Part shown: in pieces, positions 46,462 to 55,650 of the stretch
Position numbering within the stretch: position 1 is the stretch's first letter
How the letters are laid out: each line of letters opens with the position of its first letter
The notes under the pieces: generated by a model
Told to the model about the DNA's origin: nothing
The model's database searches: none
What the model saw: only the letters and a program-made list of their open reading frames with translations
NCBI GenBank assembly: GCA_033852095.1
Contig: JAWSVD010000049.1
Span: forward strand, 1-64,000
Length of the DNA: 64,000 bases
Direction of reading: 5' to 3'
Source of the DNA: CALCKW01 sp033852095
Lineage (GTDB): Bacteria > Pseudomonadota > Gammaproteobacteria > CALCKW01
Position numbers and translations under genes: made by a program

Positions 46462-47661
46462 TTAAAGCCGCTCGATGACGACGGCAACGCCTTGGCCCAA
46501 GCCAATGCACAAACTCACTACTGCATAGCGCCCGCCTGTTCGCTCCAACTGGCGCAGCGCCGTCAGCGCGAGTCGAGCGCCCGACGCGCCCAGAGGGTGG
46601 CCCAGAGCGATTGCGCCACCGTTGGGGTTGACCCGCTCGTCCGCAAAATCCACCTCGAGTTGCTGCAAACACCCCAACACTTGCGTGGCAAATGCCTCGT
46701 TTATTTCGATCACATCCATGTCCGCCAAGTCCAGCTTCGCACGGGCCAGCGCCTTCGTCATGGCGGGCACAGGCCCAAGGCCCATCAACCGTGGCTCCAC
46801 ACCCGCTACCGCTGCCGCCAATACGCGGCCACGGGGCCCCGCACCAATCGCTTTGGCGAGGTCTTTTCGACCGAGCAATAACACCGCAGCCGCATCATTC
46901 ACGCCTGAGGCATTGCCTGCCGTGACCACACCGCCGGGGTTGATCGGTGTCAGCTTCGAGAGCGTCTGCAAAGTAGTGCCTGGTCTGGGGTGCTCGTCGC
47001 GCGTGACATCGGTGATCCGCCCCTTGCGATCCGCCACAGGCACAGCCGTGATTTCACCCTGGAAAAAACCCGCCACCCTTGCCCGCTCATATTTTGATTG
47101 GGAAGCGAAGGCAAAACGGTCACTGTCCTCACGGGAAATAGACAGCTCCGCCGCGATGTTATCGGCCGTTTGCGGCATGCTGTCATCGCCCACCGCCTGT
47201 TCGACCAAAGCATTGGGGAAGCGCGCACCAATGGTGCTGTCAAAGAGCTTGGCGTCTCGGCCAAAGGCCGTCTGCGGCTTGGACATGACATAGGGCGCAC
47301 GGGACATACTCTCCACGCCGCCAGCCAAGAGACAGCCCCCCTCGTCGCAGCTCAGCGCACGACACGCCTCCACCAGCGCAGACAGCCCGCTGCCGCAGAG
47401 TCGATTTTGGGTTTGCGCGGCCACGCCAGTGGGCAAGCCCGCGAGCAGCGCACCGTGACGCGCCACATTGCGGGCGTCTTCGCCGGCCTGGTTGGTGCAG
47501 CCGATCACAACGTCCTCCATCACCGAGGCACAGCCCGTGCTGCGTGCCACAAGGGCGCGTATAACCACCGCTAACAAATCATCGGGCCGCACGGAGGATA
47601 GCGCACCTCCGTGGCGGCCAATCGGGCTACGCAAACCGTCGTAGATATAAGCGTCCAACAT
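46462..47661 (-). CDS. Acetyl-CoA C-acyltransferase (thiolase), PcaF/PaaJ-like
   Basis: 399 residues. The N terminus YIYDGLRSPIGRHGGALSSV resembles 3-oxoadipyl-CoA thiolases (PcaF/PaaJ). The acyl-enzyme Cys is in NRLCGSGLSALV, the His in ALGHPLGASG, and the second Cys in SLCIGLGQGVAV (usually CIGGGQG; one Gly is Leu here). It cleaves a 3-oxoacyl-CoA to acetyl-CoA and a shortened acyl-CoA. It is last of the ETF-QO/HADH/thiolase operon. The substrate is likely a dicarboxylyl or ring-derived CoA thioester, by family and context. Confidence 0.9.
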   Translation of the reverse strand: MLDAYIYDGLRSPIGRHGGALSSVRPDDLLAVVIRALVARSTGCASVMEDVVIGCTNQAGEDARNVARHGALLAGLPTGVAAQTQNRLCGSGLSALVEACRALSCDEGGCLLAGGVESMSRAPYVMSKPQTAFGRDAKLFDSTIGARFPNALVEQAVGDDSMPQTADNIAAELSISREDSDRFAFASQSKYERARVAGFFQGEITAVPVADRKGRITDVTRDEHPRPGTTLQTLSKLTPINPGGVVTAGNASGVNDAAAVLLLGRKDLAKAIGAGPRGRVLAAAVAGVEPRLMGLGPVPAMTKALARAKLDLADMDVIEINEAFATQVLGCLQQLEVDFADERVNPNGGAIALGHPLGASGARLALTALRQLERTGGRYAVVSLCIGLGQGVAVVIERL

Positions 47662-47689
47662 CAGCGGTACAACTCCTTAAGAACAAACA

Positions 47690-49240
47690 TCAATCAGTGT
47701 CATGTGCAGCATTGGCCACGTGAGTCAGTGATATCCCCAGCATGGCCCGTCGCTGCAACCACACACAGGGCCGGTATCTCGGGTCGCCGAATTGCCGCTG
47801 AAGCTGCTTTAGCAGCAGCAACACGTGATCTGCACCCAGGGCATCTGCCCAGGCCAAGGGCCCATCAGGGTAGCCAAGGCCTAGCCTGACGGCATCGTCA
47901 ATGTCCTTCGGGCTTGATATCTGCAACTGTGCAATTTCACAGGCAATGTTGATAATCGACGCAATCACCCGCGGTGCTATAAAACCGGGGCTGTCCTGAA
48001 TAACAGAGACTTTGCTGCCGTCCGCGGCAAGCAAACCGTGCGCCGCACGTCGATAGCGCGACTCGGTCACCGGTGTCAACATCATCACCCGGCGACCGCT
48101 CAGGCCCAAAAAAGTATCCACCGCGACCACTCGGCGAGCATCCAGGGCCTGCTCGCTGGCACAACTGCTGGCGTCTTCTCCCAGCGGGGTGACGAAACAG
48201 AGCGCTTCCTCCGAGGGGGATTCACCACTTTCAATCACGGCAGGTCCAGCTTGCAATATCTGCAGAAGCTGTGCTCGGCCCTGCGGCCAATGGGGGCACA
48301 CCCACACGGGGATTTTTTCCGCCGGTGGCGCAGCGCTTTCACTGCGAACCGCGACTCCCTGCTCGCCATAATCGTAGAACCCCTTGCCCGATTTTCGCCC
48401 CAGCAAGCCCGCCTTCACCCGTCGCCCAGTCAAGGGGCTCGGCCGGTACCGCGGGTCGTCGTAGAACTGCTGATAGATAGATTCTGTGACCGTGTGTGAG
48501 ACGTCCAAGCCAGTCAAATCAAACAGCTCAAAGGGCCCCATGCGAAAACCAGCCTGCTCACGCAACACAGTGTCGACAGTCACCACATCTGCCACGCCTT
48601 CCGCCAACAGTTTTAGCGCCTCAGTGCCGTATCCGCGACCCGCATGATTGACCAAAAAACCTGGCATATCAGAGACACCCACAACGCGGTGTCCCATGGT
48701 CTCGGCCAGGCGGTGCAGCTTCTCAGTCACTTCTGGCGCGGTGTGCTGCCCGCTGATTACCTCTACAACTTTCATCAGGGGCACGGGGTTAAAAAAGTGG
48801 AACCCTGCGACACGCTCTGGCCTGGCACAGGCTGCCGCGATCTCGGTCACAGACAAGGATGAGGTATTGCTCGCCAGCACATAATCTTTGCACAGCACGG
48901 ATTCCAAACGCTTAAACAATGTTTGTTTGGGCTCGAGTTGCTCGACAATGGCCTCCACGACCACGTCACAGTTGGCGAATTCTTCAAGCGTATCGAGCCC
49001 CGTCAAACTCAGGTTTTCACGGGCGAGTTGCACAGCCTCCGCAGACAATTCGGACTTTTCAAACTTGCGCTGCAGCATCTTGAGAATGAACTCGGCAGCT
49101 TCTTCGCAGGCTCCAGCGCGAGCGTCTGCCAAAACCACTTCTATACCGGCGACCAATGCAATCTGAGCGATTCCACGCCCCATTGCCCCCGCCCCCACGA
49201 CGCCCAGCTTGCGCACGTCGGCCTCAAGCCTTTCATTCAT
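47690..49240 (-). CDS. 3-Hydroxyacyl-CoA dehydrogenase, PaaH-like with two C-terminal domains
   Basis: 516 residues. NAD-binding motif GVVGAGAMGRGIAQ (about 13-26). Domain-2 stretches include ASNTSSLSVTEIAAAC, GFHFFNPVPLMKVVEV and KSGKGFYDYG; a second, divergent C-terminal helical repeat (about 395-515) contains DSPGFIAPRVIASI. This architecture, about 500 residues, is that of PaaH/PaaC-type 3-hydroxyadipyl-CoA dehydrogenases. It oxidises 3-hydroxyacyl-CoA to 3-oxoacyl-CoA, feeding the thiolase 28 bp downstream. Confidence 0.9.
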   Translation of the reverse strand: MNERLEADVRKLGVVGAGAMGRGIAQIALVAGIEVVLADARAGACEEAAEFILKMLQRKFEKSELSAEAVQLARENLSLTGLDTLEEFANCDVVVEAIVEQLEPKQTLFKRLESVLCKDYVLASNTSSLSVTEIAAACARPERVAGFHFFNPVPLMKVVEVISGQHTAPEVTEKLHRLAETMGHRVVGVSDMPGFLVNHAGRGYGTEALKLLAEGVADVVTVDTVLREQAGFRMGPFELFDLTGLDVSHTVTESIYQQFYDDPRYRPSPLTGRRVKAGLLGRKSGKGFYDYGEQGVAVRSESAAPPAEKIPVWVCPHWPQGRAQLLQILQAGPAVIESGESPSEEALCFVTPLGEDASSCASEQALDARRVVAVDTFLGLSGRRVMMLTPVTESRYRRAAHGLLAADGSKVSVIQDSPGFIAPRVIASIINIACEIAQLQISSPKDIDDAVRLGLGYPDGPLAWADALGADHVLLLLKQLQRQFGDPRYRPCVWLQRRAMLGISLTHVANAAHDTD

Positions 49241-49318
49241 CAGATTCTCCTGTCGTCACGATGCATTCACTTAACCAGCAGCAGAAGCCCGGCACAGTGA
49301 CCCCCCCCTTCCCTATGG

Positions 49319-50986
49319 CTACATACTGGCGTAGTTCGGTCCACCTGCTCCCTCAGGCACCACCCAAGAAATGTTCTGCGCAGGGTCTTTGATGTCACAG
49401 GTTTTGCAGTGAATGCAGTTTTGCGCATTGATTTGAAATCTTGGATTTCCCTTTGCATCGGTCAATACTTCGTAGACCCCAGCGGGGCAATATTGCTGCG
49501 CTGGCTCGCCGAAGCGGGGAAGATTTTCTTCGATCGGAACACAGGCCCGCTGCAGCTGTAAATGACAGGGCTGGTCCTCTTCATGGTGCGTATTGGACAA
49601 AAAAATGGAGGCCAACTTGTCAAAACTGATCACCCCATCTGGCTTGGGATATACCACAGGCGCCGCTTCAGCGAGCGTCTTTAAACACTGGTGATCAGGG
49701 GTTTTGTCTCTCAGACTAAAGGGCAGCTTGCCACCAAACAAATTCTGTTCGACAGTATTAAAGGTGCCACCCATCAGGGTGCCAAAGCGGTGCAGTGCCG
49801 GTCCAAAGTTCCGCGCGCTCTTCAATTCATCGAATGCCCAACTGCTTCGGAATGCCGCGTCAAACTGCGCCAGATCACTGCCGCCTTCCGCCTCGCCCGC
49901 CAGGGCATCACACACAACGTCTGCCGCGACCATGCCGCTTTTCATTGCCGTGTGCACACCCTTGATTTTCGCAAAGTTCAAGGTCCCGGCATCACAGCCA
50001 ATCAGCAGCCCTCCTGGGAAGTGCAATCGGGGCAGCGCGTTTAAACCACCCTTGGCAATAGCCCGCGCCCCGTAAGCGATACGTCTAGCGCCCCGCAAGT
50101 GTCGCGCGAGCAGCGGGTGATGCTTCAACCGTTGAAACTCCTCAAAAGGACTGAGGTGTGGATTGCTGTAACTCAAATCAACGATCAGCCCCACCACCAC
50201 TTGCTGATTATCGCCGTGGTAGAGAAAGAAGCCCCCACCCGCTTCTCGGCCCATGCCCAGCGGCCACCCAGCGCCGTGCAACACCAGGCCAGGCTGATGC
50301 AACTCCGCGGGGACTTCCCAGATCTCCTTCAATCCCAGCCCGTAGTGCTGCGGATCGGATTCGGCGTCGAGTGCATAATGCTCGATCAACCGTTTTCCGA
50401 GATGACCTCTACAACCCTCGGCGAACAAGGTGTACTTGGCCCGGAGTTCCATGCCGGCTACGTAGGACGCCTTGGCGGCACCATCGGCGCCAACACCCAT
50501 ATCCCCTGTGATCACCCCTTTTACTGTGCCCCCTTCTTCGAGCAGCTCGGCGGCGGCAAAACCTGGGAATATTTCCACACCCAGCTCTTCGGCTCGCTCC
50601 GCCAACCAGCGGCACAGGCGGCCTAAGCTAATGACGTAGTTGCCCTTGTTGTGCATGGTCTTTGGGACCAGTGCAACGGGCAGCTTCCATGCCTTTTTTT
50701 CGCCCGTGAGCAGATAGGTTTCATCGCCGCTCACTTGTGTTTTCACGGGAGCGTCCAGCGAGCGCCAATCGGGAAACAACTCGTCGAGTGCCCGTGTTTC
50801 CAGGATCGCTCCAGAGAGAATGTGCGCACCAACTTCAGAGCCCTTCTCAATCACACAGACGCTCAATTCCCGCCCATCTTGCTTTGATTTTTGCATCAAC
50901 CGACAGGCCGCAGACAAGCCCGCTGGGCCCGCCCCGACCACCACCACATCAAACTCCATCGACTCTCTTTCTGCTGCGCTTGCCAT
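49319..50986 (-). CDS. Electron transfer flavoprotein:ubiquinone oxidoreductase
   Basis: A 555-residue membrane-associated flavoprotein. FAD-binding VVVGAGPAGLSAACRL near the N terminus, and a C-terminal iron-sulfur domain with CPAGVYEV and QNCIHCKTCDIKDP, the four cysteines for [4Fe-4S]. It passes electrons from ETF to ubiquinone and is the respiratory sink for acyl-CoA dehydrogenases. It heads the operon ETF-QO, hydroxyacyl-CoA dehydrogenase, thiolase. A putative IclR site lies 45 bp upstream. Confidence 0.95.
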   Translation of the reverse strand: MASAAERESMEFDVVVVGAGPAGLSAACRLMQKSKQDGRELSVCVIEKGSEVGAHILSGAILETRALDELFPDWRSLDAPVKTQVSGDETYLLTGEKKAWKLPVALVPKTMHNKGNYVISLGRLCRWLAERAEELGVEIFPGFAAAELLEEGGTVKGVITGDMGVGADGAAKASYVAGMELRAKYTLFAEGCRGHLGKRLIEHYALDAESDPQHYGLGLKEIWEVPAELHQPGLVLHGAGWPLGMGREAGGGFFLYHGDNQQVVVGLIVDLSYSNPHLSPFEEFQRLKHHPLLARHLRGARRIAYGARAIAKGGLNALPRLHFPGGLLIGCDAGTLNFAKIKGVHTAMKSGMVAADVVCDALAGEAEGGSDLAQFDAAFRSSWAFDELKSARNFGPALHRFGTLMGGTFNTVEQNLFGGKLPFSLRDKTPDHQCLKTLAEAAPVVYPKPDGVISFDKLASIFLSNTHHEEDQPCHLQLQRACVPIEENLPRFGEPAQQYCPAGVYEVLTDAKGNPRFQINAQNCIHCKTCDIKDPAQNISWVVPEGAGGPNYASM

Positions 50987-51030
50987 GTGTCACCCGACTA
51001 ACTGGAGCTAAAAATCACCGTCACATCGTA

Positions 51031-51047
51031 GATTCGCTATGCGGTAC
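51031..51047. promoter_or_regulatory. Putative IclR operator, ETF-QO/porin intergenic region
   Basis: GATTCGCTATGCGGTAC shares GCTATGCGGTA with the other sites. It lies 45 bp before the ETF-QO start and could serve both the operon on the minus strand and the porin gene. Confidence 0.6.
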
Positions 51048-51155
51048 ATCATTCCACATTATGGTAGTTTCATTGGGATTACAACGGAATTATTCTGCAT
51101 TTGCTGCAATGCAACAGCTTTAAGTCTGTGCAACTATAATTTTATTTGGATTGAC

Positions 51156-51172
51156 GTTCCGCTGTGTAAAAC
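51156..51172. promoter_or_regulatory. Weak second IclR-like site near the porin gene
   Basis: GTTCCGCTGTGTAAAAC, matching ATTCCGCTATACGAAAT (dctP site) at 13 of 17 positions, about 100 bp before the porin ATG. Weaker than the others. Confidence 0.35.
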
Positions 51173-51272
51173 TTATTATCGCAGACAGACCAGCCTTCAA
51201 GGGCTCTCTCCCTTGCTGTCAGCTGGTTTCGAAGTCACTAAAATTACTACGATGAATTGGGAAGGAACGCGC

Positions 51273-52271
51273 ATGAAAAAAACGAAACTCGCCCTCGCGA
51301 CGACCGGCATTTGCCTGGCCATGTTCGCAAACAGTGCCGCTCAAGCGGCCGCTCCGACTGTTTCGGGTCAAATTGGTGCCCGCATCATTGACCGCAACAA
51401 CCTGGACCGCGAAGTTGAAGCGTATGACATGCGCCTAGGCTTCAAAGGAGTGGGCAAGTACGGAAACGTGACTGCCCTCTATCAATTGGAGATCGATTAC
51501 ACCGGCTCAGCCAACGACAGCGCGGTCACCAGCGATGCCGGCGACGAGATACAGATTCGCAATGCTCGGCTGTTATTCCCCACTAAATACGGCACATTTG
51601 TGATCGCCCCTAAATCACCCAGCAGCCAGTTCTCCGTTCTATACGGTGCGGTGGATATTTTTGAGACCAACGGTGCCAATGCCGACAACGGCACATCGAG
51701 AATTTTTGACCAGGGGCAGACATCCACGCACGTATTGGCATGGGCGAGCCCAAAGAAGGCTGGATTCAAAGGGCTGCTCTCCTACCTCACGGGCGCTGAC
51801 TCAAACGGCGTGGACGCTGACTACACCACCTGGTGGCTGGACTGGGAAGCGGACAAAGAAGGCGCCCTCAGCGGCTTGCGCGCCGCGGTCGGCCAAGTGT
51901 TCATCGACAAGAAGGCCATTCACGCCGCAGCAACCGAACAAGCCGTGCGCACTGCCGCATCCATTGGTTATAAGCGCGGCAGCTTCTACGTCGGAGCCAC
52001 GCACGAGACATACGATTTTGACGGTTTCGGTGCACAAGATCGCCAGAACACGGGTATTGTCGCCAGCTACACGCAGAACGGTTATACATTGGGTGTAGGC
52101 CAGTTTAATCGGGACTTCGACGCGGCGGCCATGGATACACAAGACAACAGCGGCACAGTCATCAGTATCAAGAAACAAGTAGATAAAGACCTGATGTTTT
52201 TTCTTGAGAGTGGTGACTTTGACCTAGAAGACCAGAGCAGTGTTAGCCTGGGCGCAAAGCTAAGCTTCTAA
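51273..52271 (+). CDS. Outer-membrane porin-like protein
   Basis: 332 residues with a signal peptide (MKKTKLALATTGICLAMFAN, cleavage near AAQAAA). The mature part starts TVSGQIGARI, like Gram-negative trimeric porins (gram-negative porin/OmpC-like fold), and ends in SLGAKLSF, a C-terminal Phe strand recognised by BamA. Repeated alternating strands support a barrel. The start ATG 51273 has GGAAGGA upstream; the frame is open to 51039 but only the shorter form has a clean signal. It probably admits the island's substrate across the outer membrane; this rests on location and the shared operator. Confidence 0.85.
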   Translation: MKKTKLALATTGICLAMFANSAAQAAAPTVSGQIGARIIDRNNLDREVEAYDMRLGFKGVGKYGNVTALYQLEIDYTGSANDSAVTSDAGDEIQIRNARLLFPTKYGTFVIAPKSPSSQFSVLYGAVDIFETNGANADNGTSRIFDQGQTSTHVLAWASPKKAGFKGLLSYLTGADSNGVDADYTTWWLDWEADKEGALSGLRAAVGQVFIDKKAIHAAATEQAVRTAASIGYKRGSFYVGATHETYDFDGFGAQDRQNTGIVASYTQNGYTLGVGQFNRDFDAAAMDTQDNSGTVISIKKQVDKDLMFFLESGDFDLEDQSSVSLGAKLSF

Positions 52272-52308
52272 TACACACGAGTGTCAATCGCTGATCTCAG
52301 CACAGGAG

Positions 52309-52330
52309 AGCCGATCACTTCGTATCGGCT
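52309..52330 (+). terminator. Probable terminator after the porin gene
   Basis: Seven-base-pair stem AGCCGAT/ATCGGCT with loop CACTTCGT, followed by a short T-rich stretch. Moderate strength. Confidence 0.6.
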
Positions 52331-52680
52331 TTCCTGCCCCCCTTCAACACACATCAAACGGGCTAAGCGCCGCTGCCCGCTGCCGCAGTTTGAAGGCGCA
52401 GCGCATGCGCCACTGATTCCATGCGCCTGCAATGCCTGCTCATTAGAATGCTCGGATACCCCCTGGCTCATCCAAACTCCAGCCCCTATGACTTCAGCCT
52501 CGGTGATTTCAGGCCCAGTCGCCTCCGGCGCGGTCGACTTCGCTCAAGATAGAGCAGCACGAATGGGGAACAATCAAAACAGCTAAGCGCTCAGGTGGCA
52601 GCAGCAACGCTGCTGTTTACCCGCCATGCCTCAGGGAGCAAATAAGCATCATATGGCCAGCTGACTACAGGTGCGCGTAC

Positions 52681-52709
52681 AAAAAAAGGGAGAGCATCAG
52701 CCCTCCCTT
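52681..52709 (-). terminator. Rho-independent terminator after etfA
   Basis: Read on the minus strand: AAGGGAGG, loop, CTCTCCCTT and a run of seven T. It ends the acyl-CoA dehydrogenase-etf operon. Confidence 0.85.
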
Positions 52710-52733
52710 AATCACACGACCATTTGATGTATT

Positions 52734-53666
52734 TTAAAGCACCGACTCAAGCTCCGGCAGTGCGGTGAACAGATCCGCCACGAGCCCATAATCGGCTATT
52801 TGAAATATGGGCGCTTCCTCGTCGTTGTTGATCGCGACGATGACCTTACTGTCTTTCATCCCCGCCAAATGTTGAATAGCGCCGGAGATGCCCACCGCGA
52901 TGTAGAGATCGGGCGAGACTATCTTCCCGGTCTGCCCCACCTGCATGTCGTTGGGCACGAAGCCAGCGTCCACAGCGGCCCGAGAGGCGCCAACCGCCGC
53001 ATTGAGCTTATCGGCCACGGCGTAGATCAGCGAAAAATTATCGCCATTTTGTAGCCCGCGGCCACCTGATATCACAACCTTGGCGTCTGTCAGTTCTGGG
53101 CGATCAGAGACAGCCAAGCTGGCGCTGACAAAAACACTCAAGCCGGCATCATGCTGCTGCGGCAGAACCACCACTGATGCGCTGACCGAGTCAGCCTGCG
53201 CTACCGCATCAAAAGAGCTACAGCGCACAGTGATCACCTTGACCCTGTCATCAGACTGCACAGTGGCGATGGCATTGCCCGCGTAGATGGGCCGTTTAAA
53301 GGTGTCGACGCTCAGCACATCGATGATCTCAGATATCTGCGAGACATCGAGCAGAGCGGCAACGCGCGGCATGACATTTTTACCGTGCGTCGTCGCAGGG
53401 GCCAGCACATGACGGTAGTCTACGCCCAGCTCAGCCACCAGTAAGGCCACATTCTCCGCCAATTGCTCGCCATAACAGCCGTGATCCGCAACCAACACAC
53501 GACTGACCCCACTGACGTTTTGCGCGGCCGTGACAACAGTCGCGCAATCGACGCCCATGACCAGGAGGTCTATGTCAGCGCCAATTTTTGTCGCTGCCGC
53601 GAGGGCATTGAGCGTGGCACCTTTTAACTCTTTGTTATCGTGCTCTGCAATGACTAAGGTCGTCAT
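52734..53666 (-). CDS. etfA: Electron transfer flavoprotein alpha subunit
   Basis: 310 residues. The C-terminal FAD-binding domain carries VVISGGRGLQNGDNF, then GQTGKIVSPDLYIAVGISGAIQHLAG, the family signature (cut to GQTGKIVSPDLYIAVGIS). The N-terminal half pairs with EtfB. ATG at 53666 overlaps the etfB stop by one base; a TTG lies one codon upstream. With EtfB it carries electrons from the four acyl-CoA dehydrogenases here to ETF-QO. Confidence 0.95.
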   Translation of the reverse strand: MTTLVIAEHDNKELKGATLNALAAATKIGADIDLLVMGVDCATVVTAAQNVSGVSRVLVADHGCYGEQLAENVALLVAELGVDYRHVLAPATTHGKNVMPRVAALLDVSQISEIIDVLSVDTFKRPIYAGNAIATVQSDDRVKVITVRCSSFDAVAQADSVSASVVVLPQQHDAGLSVFVSASLAVSDRPELTDAKVVISGGRGLQNGDNFSLIYAVADKLNAAVGASRAAVDAGFVPNDMQVGQTGKIVSPDLYIAVGISGAIQHLAGMKDSKVIVAINNDEEAPIFQIADYGLVADLFTALPELESVL

Positions 53667-54415
53667 CAAATCACCTTCGCTTCAGTTTTAAGTTTATGCA
53701 CCAGCTCGCCCACACTGCCAACCTTGATGCCCGCTTGCCGCTCCGGCGGGGACTCTACTGCCAACACTTTGAGTTTGGACTCCAGGCTCACACCCAGATC
53801 GCCCGCCGTGATTTTTTCCAAGGGTTTTCGCTTGGCTTTCATGATGTTTGGCAGCGACGCGTATCGCGGCTCATTGAGCCGCAGATCGGTGGTGACAACC
53901 GCGGGCAGCGTCAATCGCAGTGTTTGCAAGCCGCCATCAATCTCACGGGTCACCGTCAGTTGCTCTGCATCGATCTGAATGTCTGATGCAAAGGTGCCCT
54001 GTGCCATCCCCGTCAGTGCGGCGAGCATTTGCCCGGTCTGGTTGTTATCGGAATCAATCGCCTGCTTGCCAAGAATCAGCAAGCGCGGTTTTTCTCGCTC
54101 AACCAACTTTGCCAACAACTTGGCCACCAGCAGCGAATCAGAGACGTTATCAGCTTCCACGTGGATTGCCTTGTCTGCCCCCATCGCCAATGCCGTGCGC
54201 AGTTGCTCCTGACACTTTTGATCTCCCACGCTCACGGCCACGACCTCTGTGGCCTCACCCGACTCTTTCAAACGAATGGCCTGCTCAACCGCTATCTCGC
54301 AAAAGGGGTTGAGCGCCATCTTCACGTTGTCCAATTCCACGCCACTGCCGTCGGCCTTGACGCGCGCTTTCACGTGGTGATCCACGACCCGTTTGACGGG
54401 CACCATAATTTTCAT
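53666..54415 (-). CDS. etfB: Electron transfer flavoprotein beta subunit
   Basis: 249 residues. Start MKIMVPVKRVVDHHVKARVK and the ALNPFCEIAVEQAIRL stretch are the EtfB signature, followed by LGKQAIDSDNNQTGQMLAAL and the recognition loop near residue 195 (LPNIMKAKRKPLEKI). It binds AMP and docks to acyl-CoA dehydrogenases. Located 83 bp after the small acyl-CoA dehydrogenase subunit gene on the same strand, and overlaps etfA. Confidence 0.95.
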   Translation of the reverse strand: MKIMVPVKRVVDHHVKARVKADGSGVELDNVKMALNPFCEIAVEQAIRLKESGEATEVVAVSVGDQKCQEQLRTALAMGADKAIHVEADNVSDSLLVAKLLAKLVEREKPRLLILGKQAIDSDNNQTGQMLAALTGMAQGTFASDIQIDAEQLTVTREIDGGLQTLRLTLPAVVTTDLRLNEPRYASLPNIMKAKRKPLEKITAGDLGVSLESKLKVLAVESPPERQAGIKVGSVGELVHKLKTEAKVI

Positions 54416-54498
54416 GCTTTCACTCTCTCAATCTATGAATAGCCACAGGCGGCAGCAGCACCATCGCCTGCGTGAAGGCTCAATCGACAGCTAGCGGC

Positions 54499-55638
54499 TT
54501 AAGCCGCTTGCACCTCGTCAATCAGCCGTTGCAAATGCTCATCGTGTGATCCGAGCAAAGTATTCATCATTGTGATGCGCTTGAAATAATGGCCCACGTC
54601 CAGCTCCTCAGTCACGCCCATGCCACCGTGTAGCTGCACCGCGAGCTGCCCCACTAGACGCCCCGCACTGCCCATTTTCACCTTCAGCAGGGAGGCCGCT
54701 CTGCTTGCATTCGCCCCGCCCTCAGGCACCGTCATCGCGCCGAAGTACACCATCGAACGCAGCTGTTCGCACTCCATGAACATTTCAGCCATGCGGTGCT
54801 GCAACACTTGGAATCTGCTGATGGGCTGATCAAACTGCTCGCGCACCTTGCAGTACTCGACCGTGGTATTCAGCAGCTTTTCCACCACACCGATCGACTC
54901 CGCGGCCAGTGCGACCACGGCTTCATTGAGGGTCGATTGAATCGCTTCAAAAGCCGTATCGCATTCACCCAAGAGCGCTGACGCCGGCACCTTCACAGCT
55001 TCTAGACGAATATCCGCTGCTCTAGAACCGTCGTTGTTCGGGTAGGACTGCAAACGCATGCCGTCGGCGTTTCTGTCCACAAGGAACAGCGACAGACCCT
55101 GCCTATCCCCGCGTTTGCCAGCTGTTCGCGCTGCTACCAGCACCAGATCAGCAGATGGCGCAGACAGCACCACGGACTTATGCCCAGTCAGCACGTAGCC
55201 GCCCTGCTCAAAAACTGCCCGTGTTTCGATGTCTTCAACGCGTTGTTGCGCTTCGGGCTCACTGTAGGCAAAGGCAAGCTTGAGCTCACCGGCGATGAGC
55301 CGCCCCAAGTACTGCTGCTTCTGCTCTTCACTGCCGTGCCGCTGCAGCAGCAAGCCGCTCAGTACCGTCGTCGAGAAGAAGGGCTCGACCACCAGCCCCC
55401 TGCCGAGCTCTGTCTGCAAGACCATCAAATCGACAAGCTCACCGCCCATGCCGCCATACTCTTCAGCAAAGGGCAGCGCCAACCAGCCTAAGTCGGCAAA
55501 CAGTTTCCAGTGATCATCGCTGTAACCCAGCTCACTGCTGATCAGTGCACTGCGCGCTTCAAAGTCGTATTCCTTCTGGATAAACTTGGCAGCGCTGTCC
55601 TGAAGCATTTGTTGAATTTCATTGAATGCAAATTCCAT
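54499..55638 (-). CDS. Acyl-CoA dehydrogenase, PimD-like small subunit
   Basis: 379 residues. Its C-terminal LHGGMGVTEELDVGHYFKRI lacks the Glu of the usual EGT(N/S)EIQ motif, as in small subunits of alpha2beta2 acyl-CoA dehydrogenases such as PimD. The gene lies 12 bp after the larger acyl-CoA dehydrogenase, and the two likely form a heteromer. PimC/PimD act on pimeloyl-CoA in Rhodopseudomonas, the reason for the proposed dicarboxylic substrate. The assignment to PimD is by similarity of pattern and context. Confidence 0.8.
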   Translation of the reverse strand: MEFAFNEIQQMLQDSAAKFIQKEYDFEARSALISSELGYSDDHWKLFADLGWLALPFAEEYGGMGGELVDLMVLQTELGRGLVVEPFFSTTVLSGLLLQRHGSEEQKQQYLGRLIAGELKLAFAYSEPEAQQRVEDIETRAVFEQGGYVLTGHKSVVLSAPSADLVLVAARTAGKRGDRQGLSLFLVDRNADGMRLQSYPNNDGSRAADIRLEAVKVPASALLGECDTAFEAIQSTLNEAVVALAAESIGVVEKLLNTTVEYCKVREQFDQPISRFQVLQHRMAEMFMECEQLRSMVYFGAMTVPEGGANASRAASLLKVKMGSAGRLVGQLAVQLHGGMGVTEELDVGHYFKRITMMNTLLGSHDEHLQRLIDEVQAA

Positions 55639-55650
55639 GATTGTCTCTCC

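Larger units (their letters stand above)
52272..52733. other. 462-bp convergent intergenic region
   Basis: It lies between the porin and etfA stops. It contains a terminator at each end (52309-52330 and 52681-52709). A 101-residue plus-strand frame (52281-52586) runs through the first terminator, has no recognisable domain and I do not call it a gene. Confidence 0.6.

Noticed and set aside
52281..52586. 101-residue plus-strand frame after the porin
   Set aside because: It runs through the porin terminator and has no family features.
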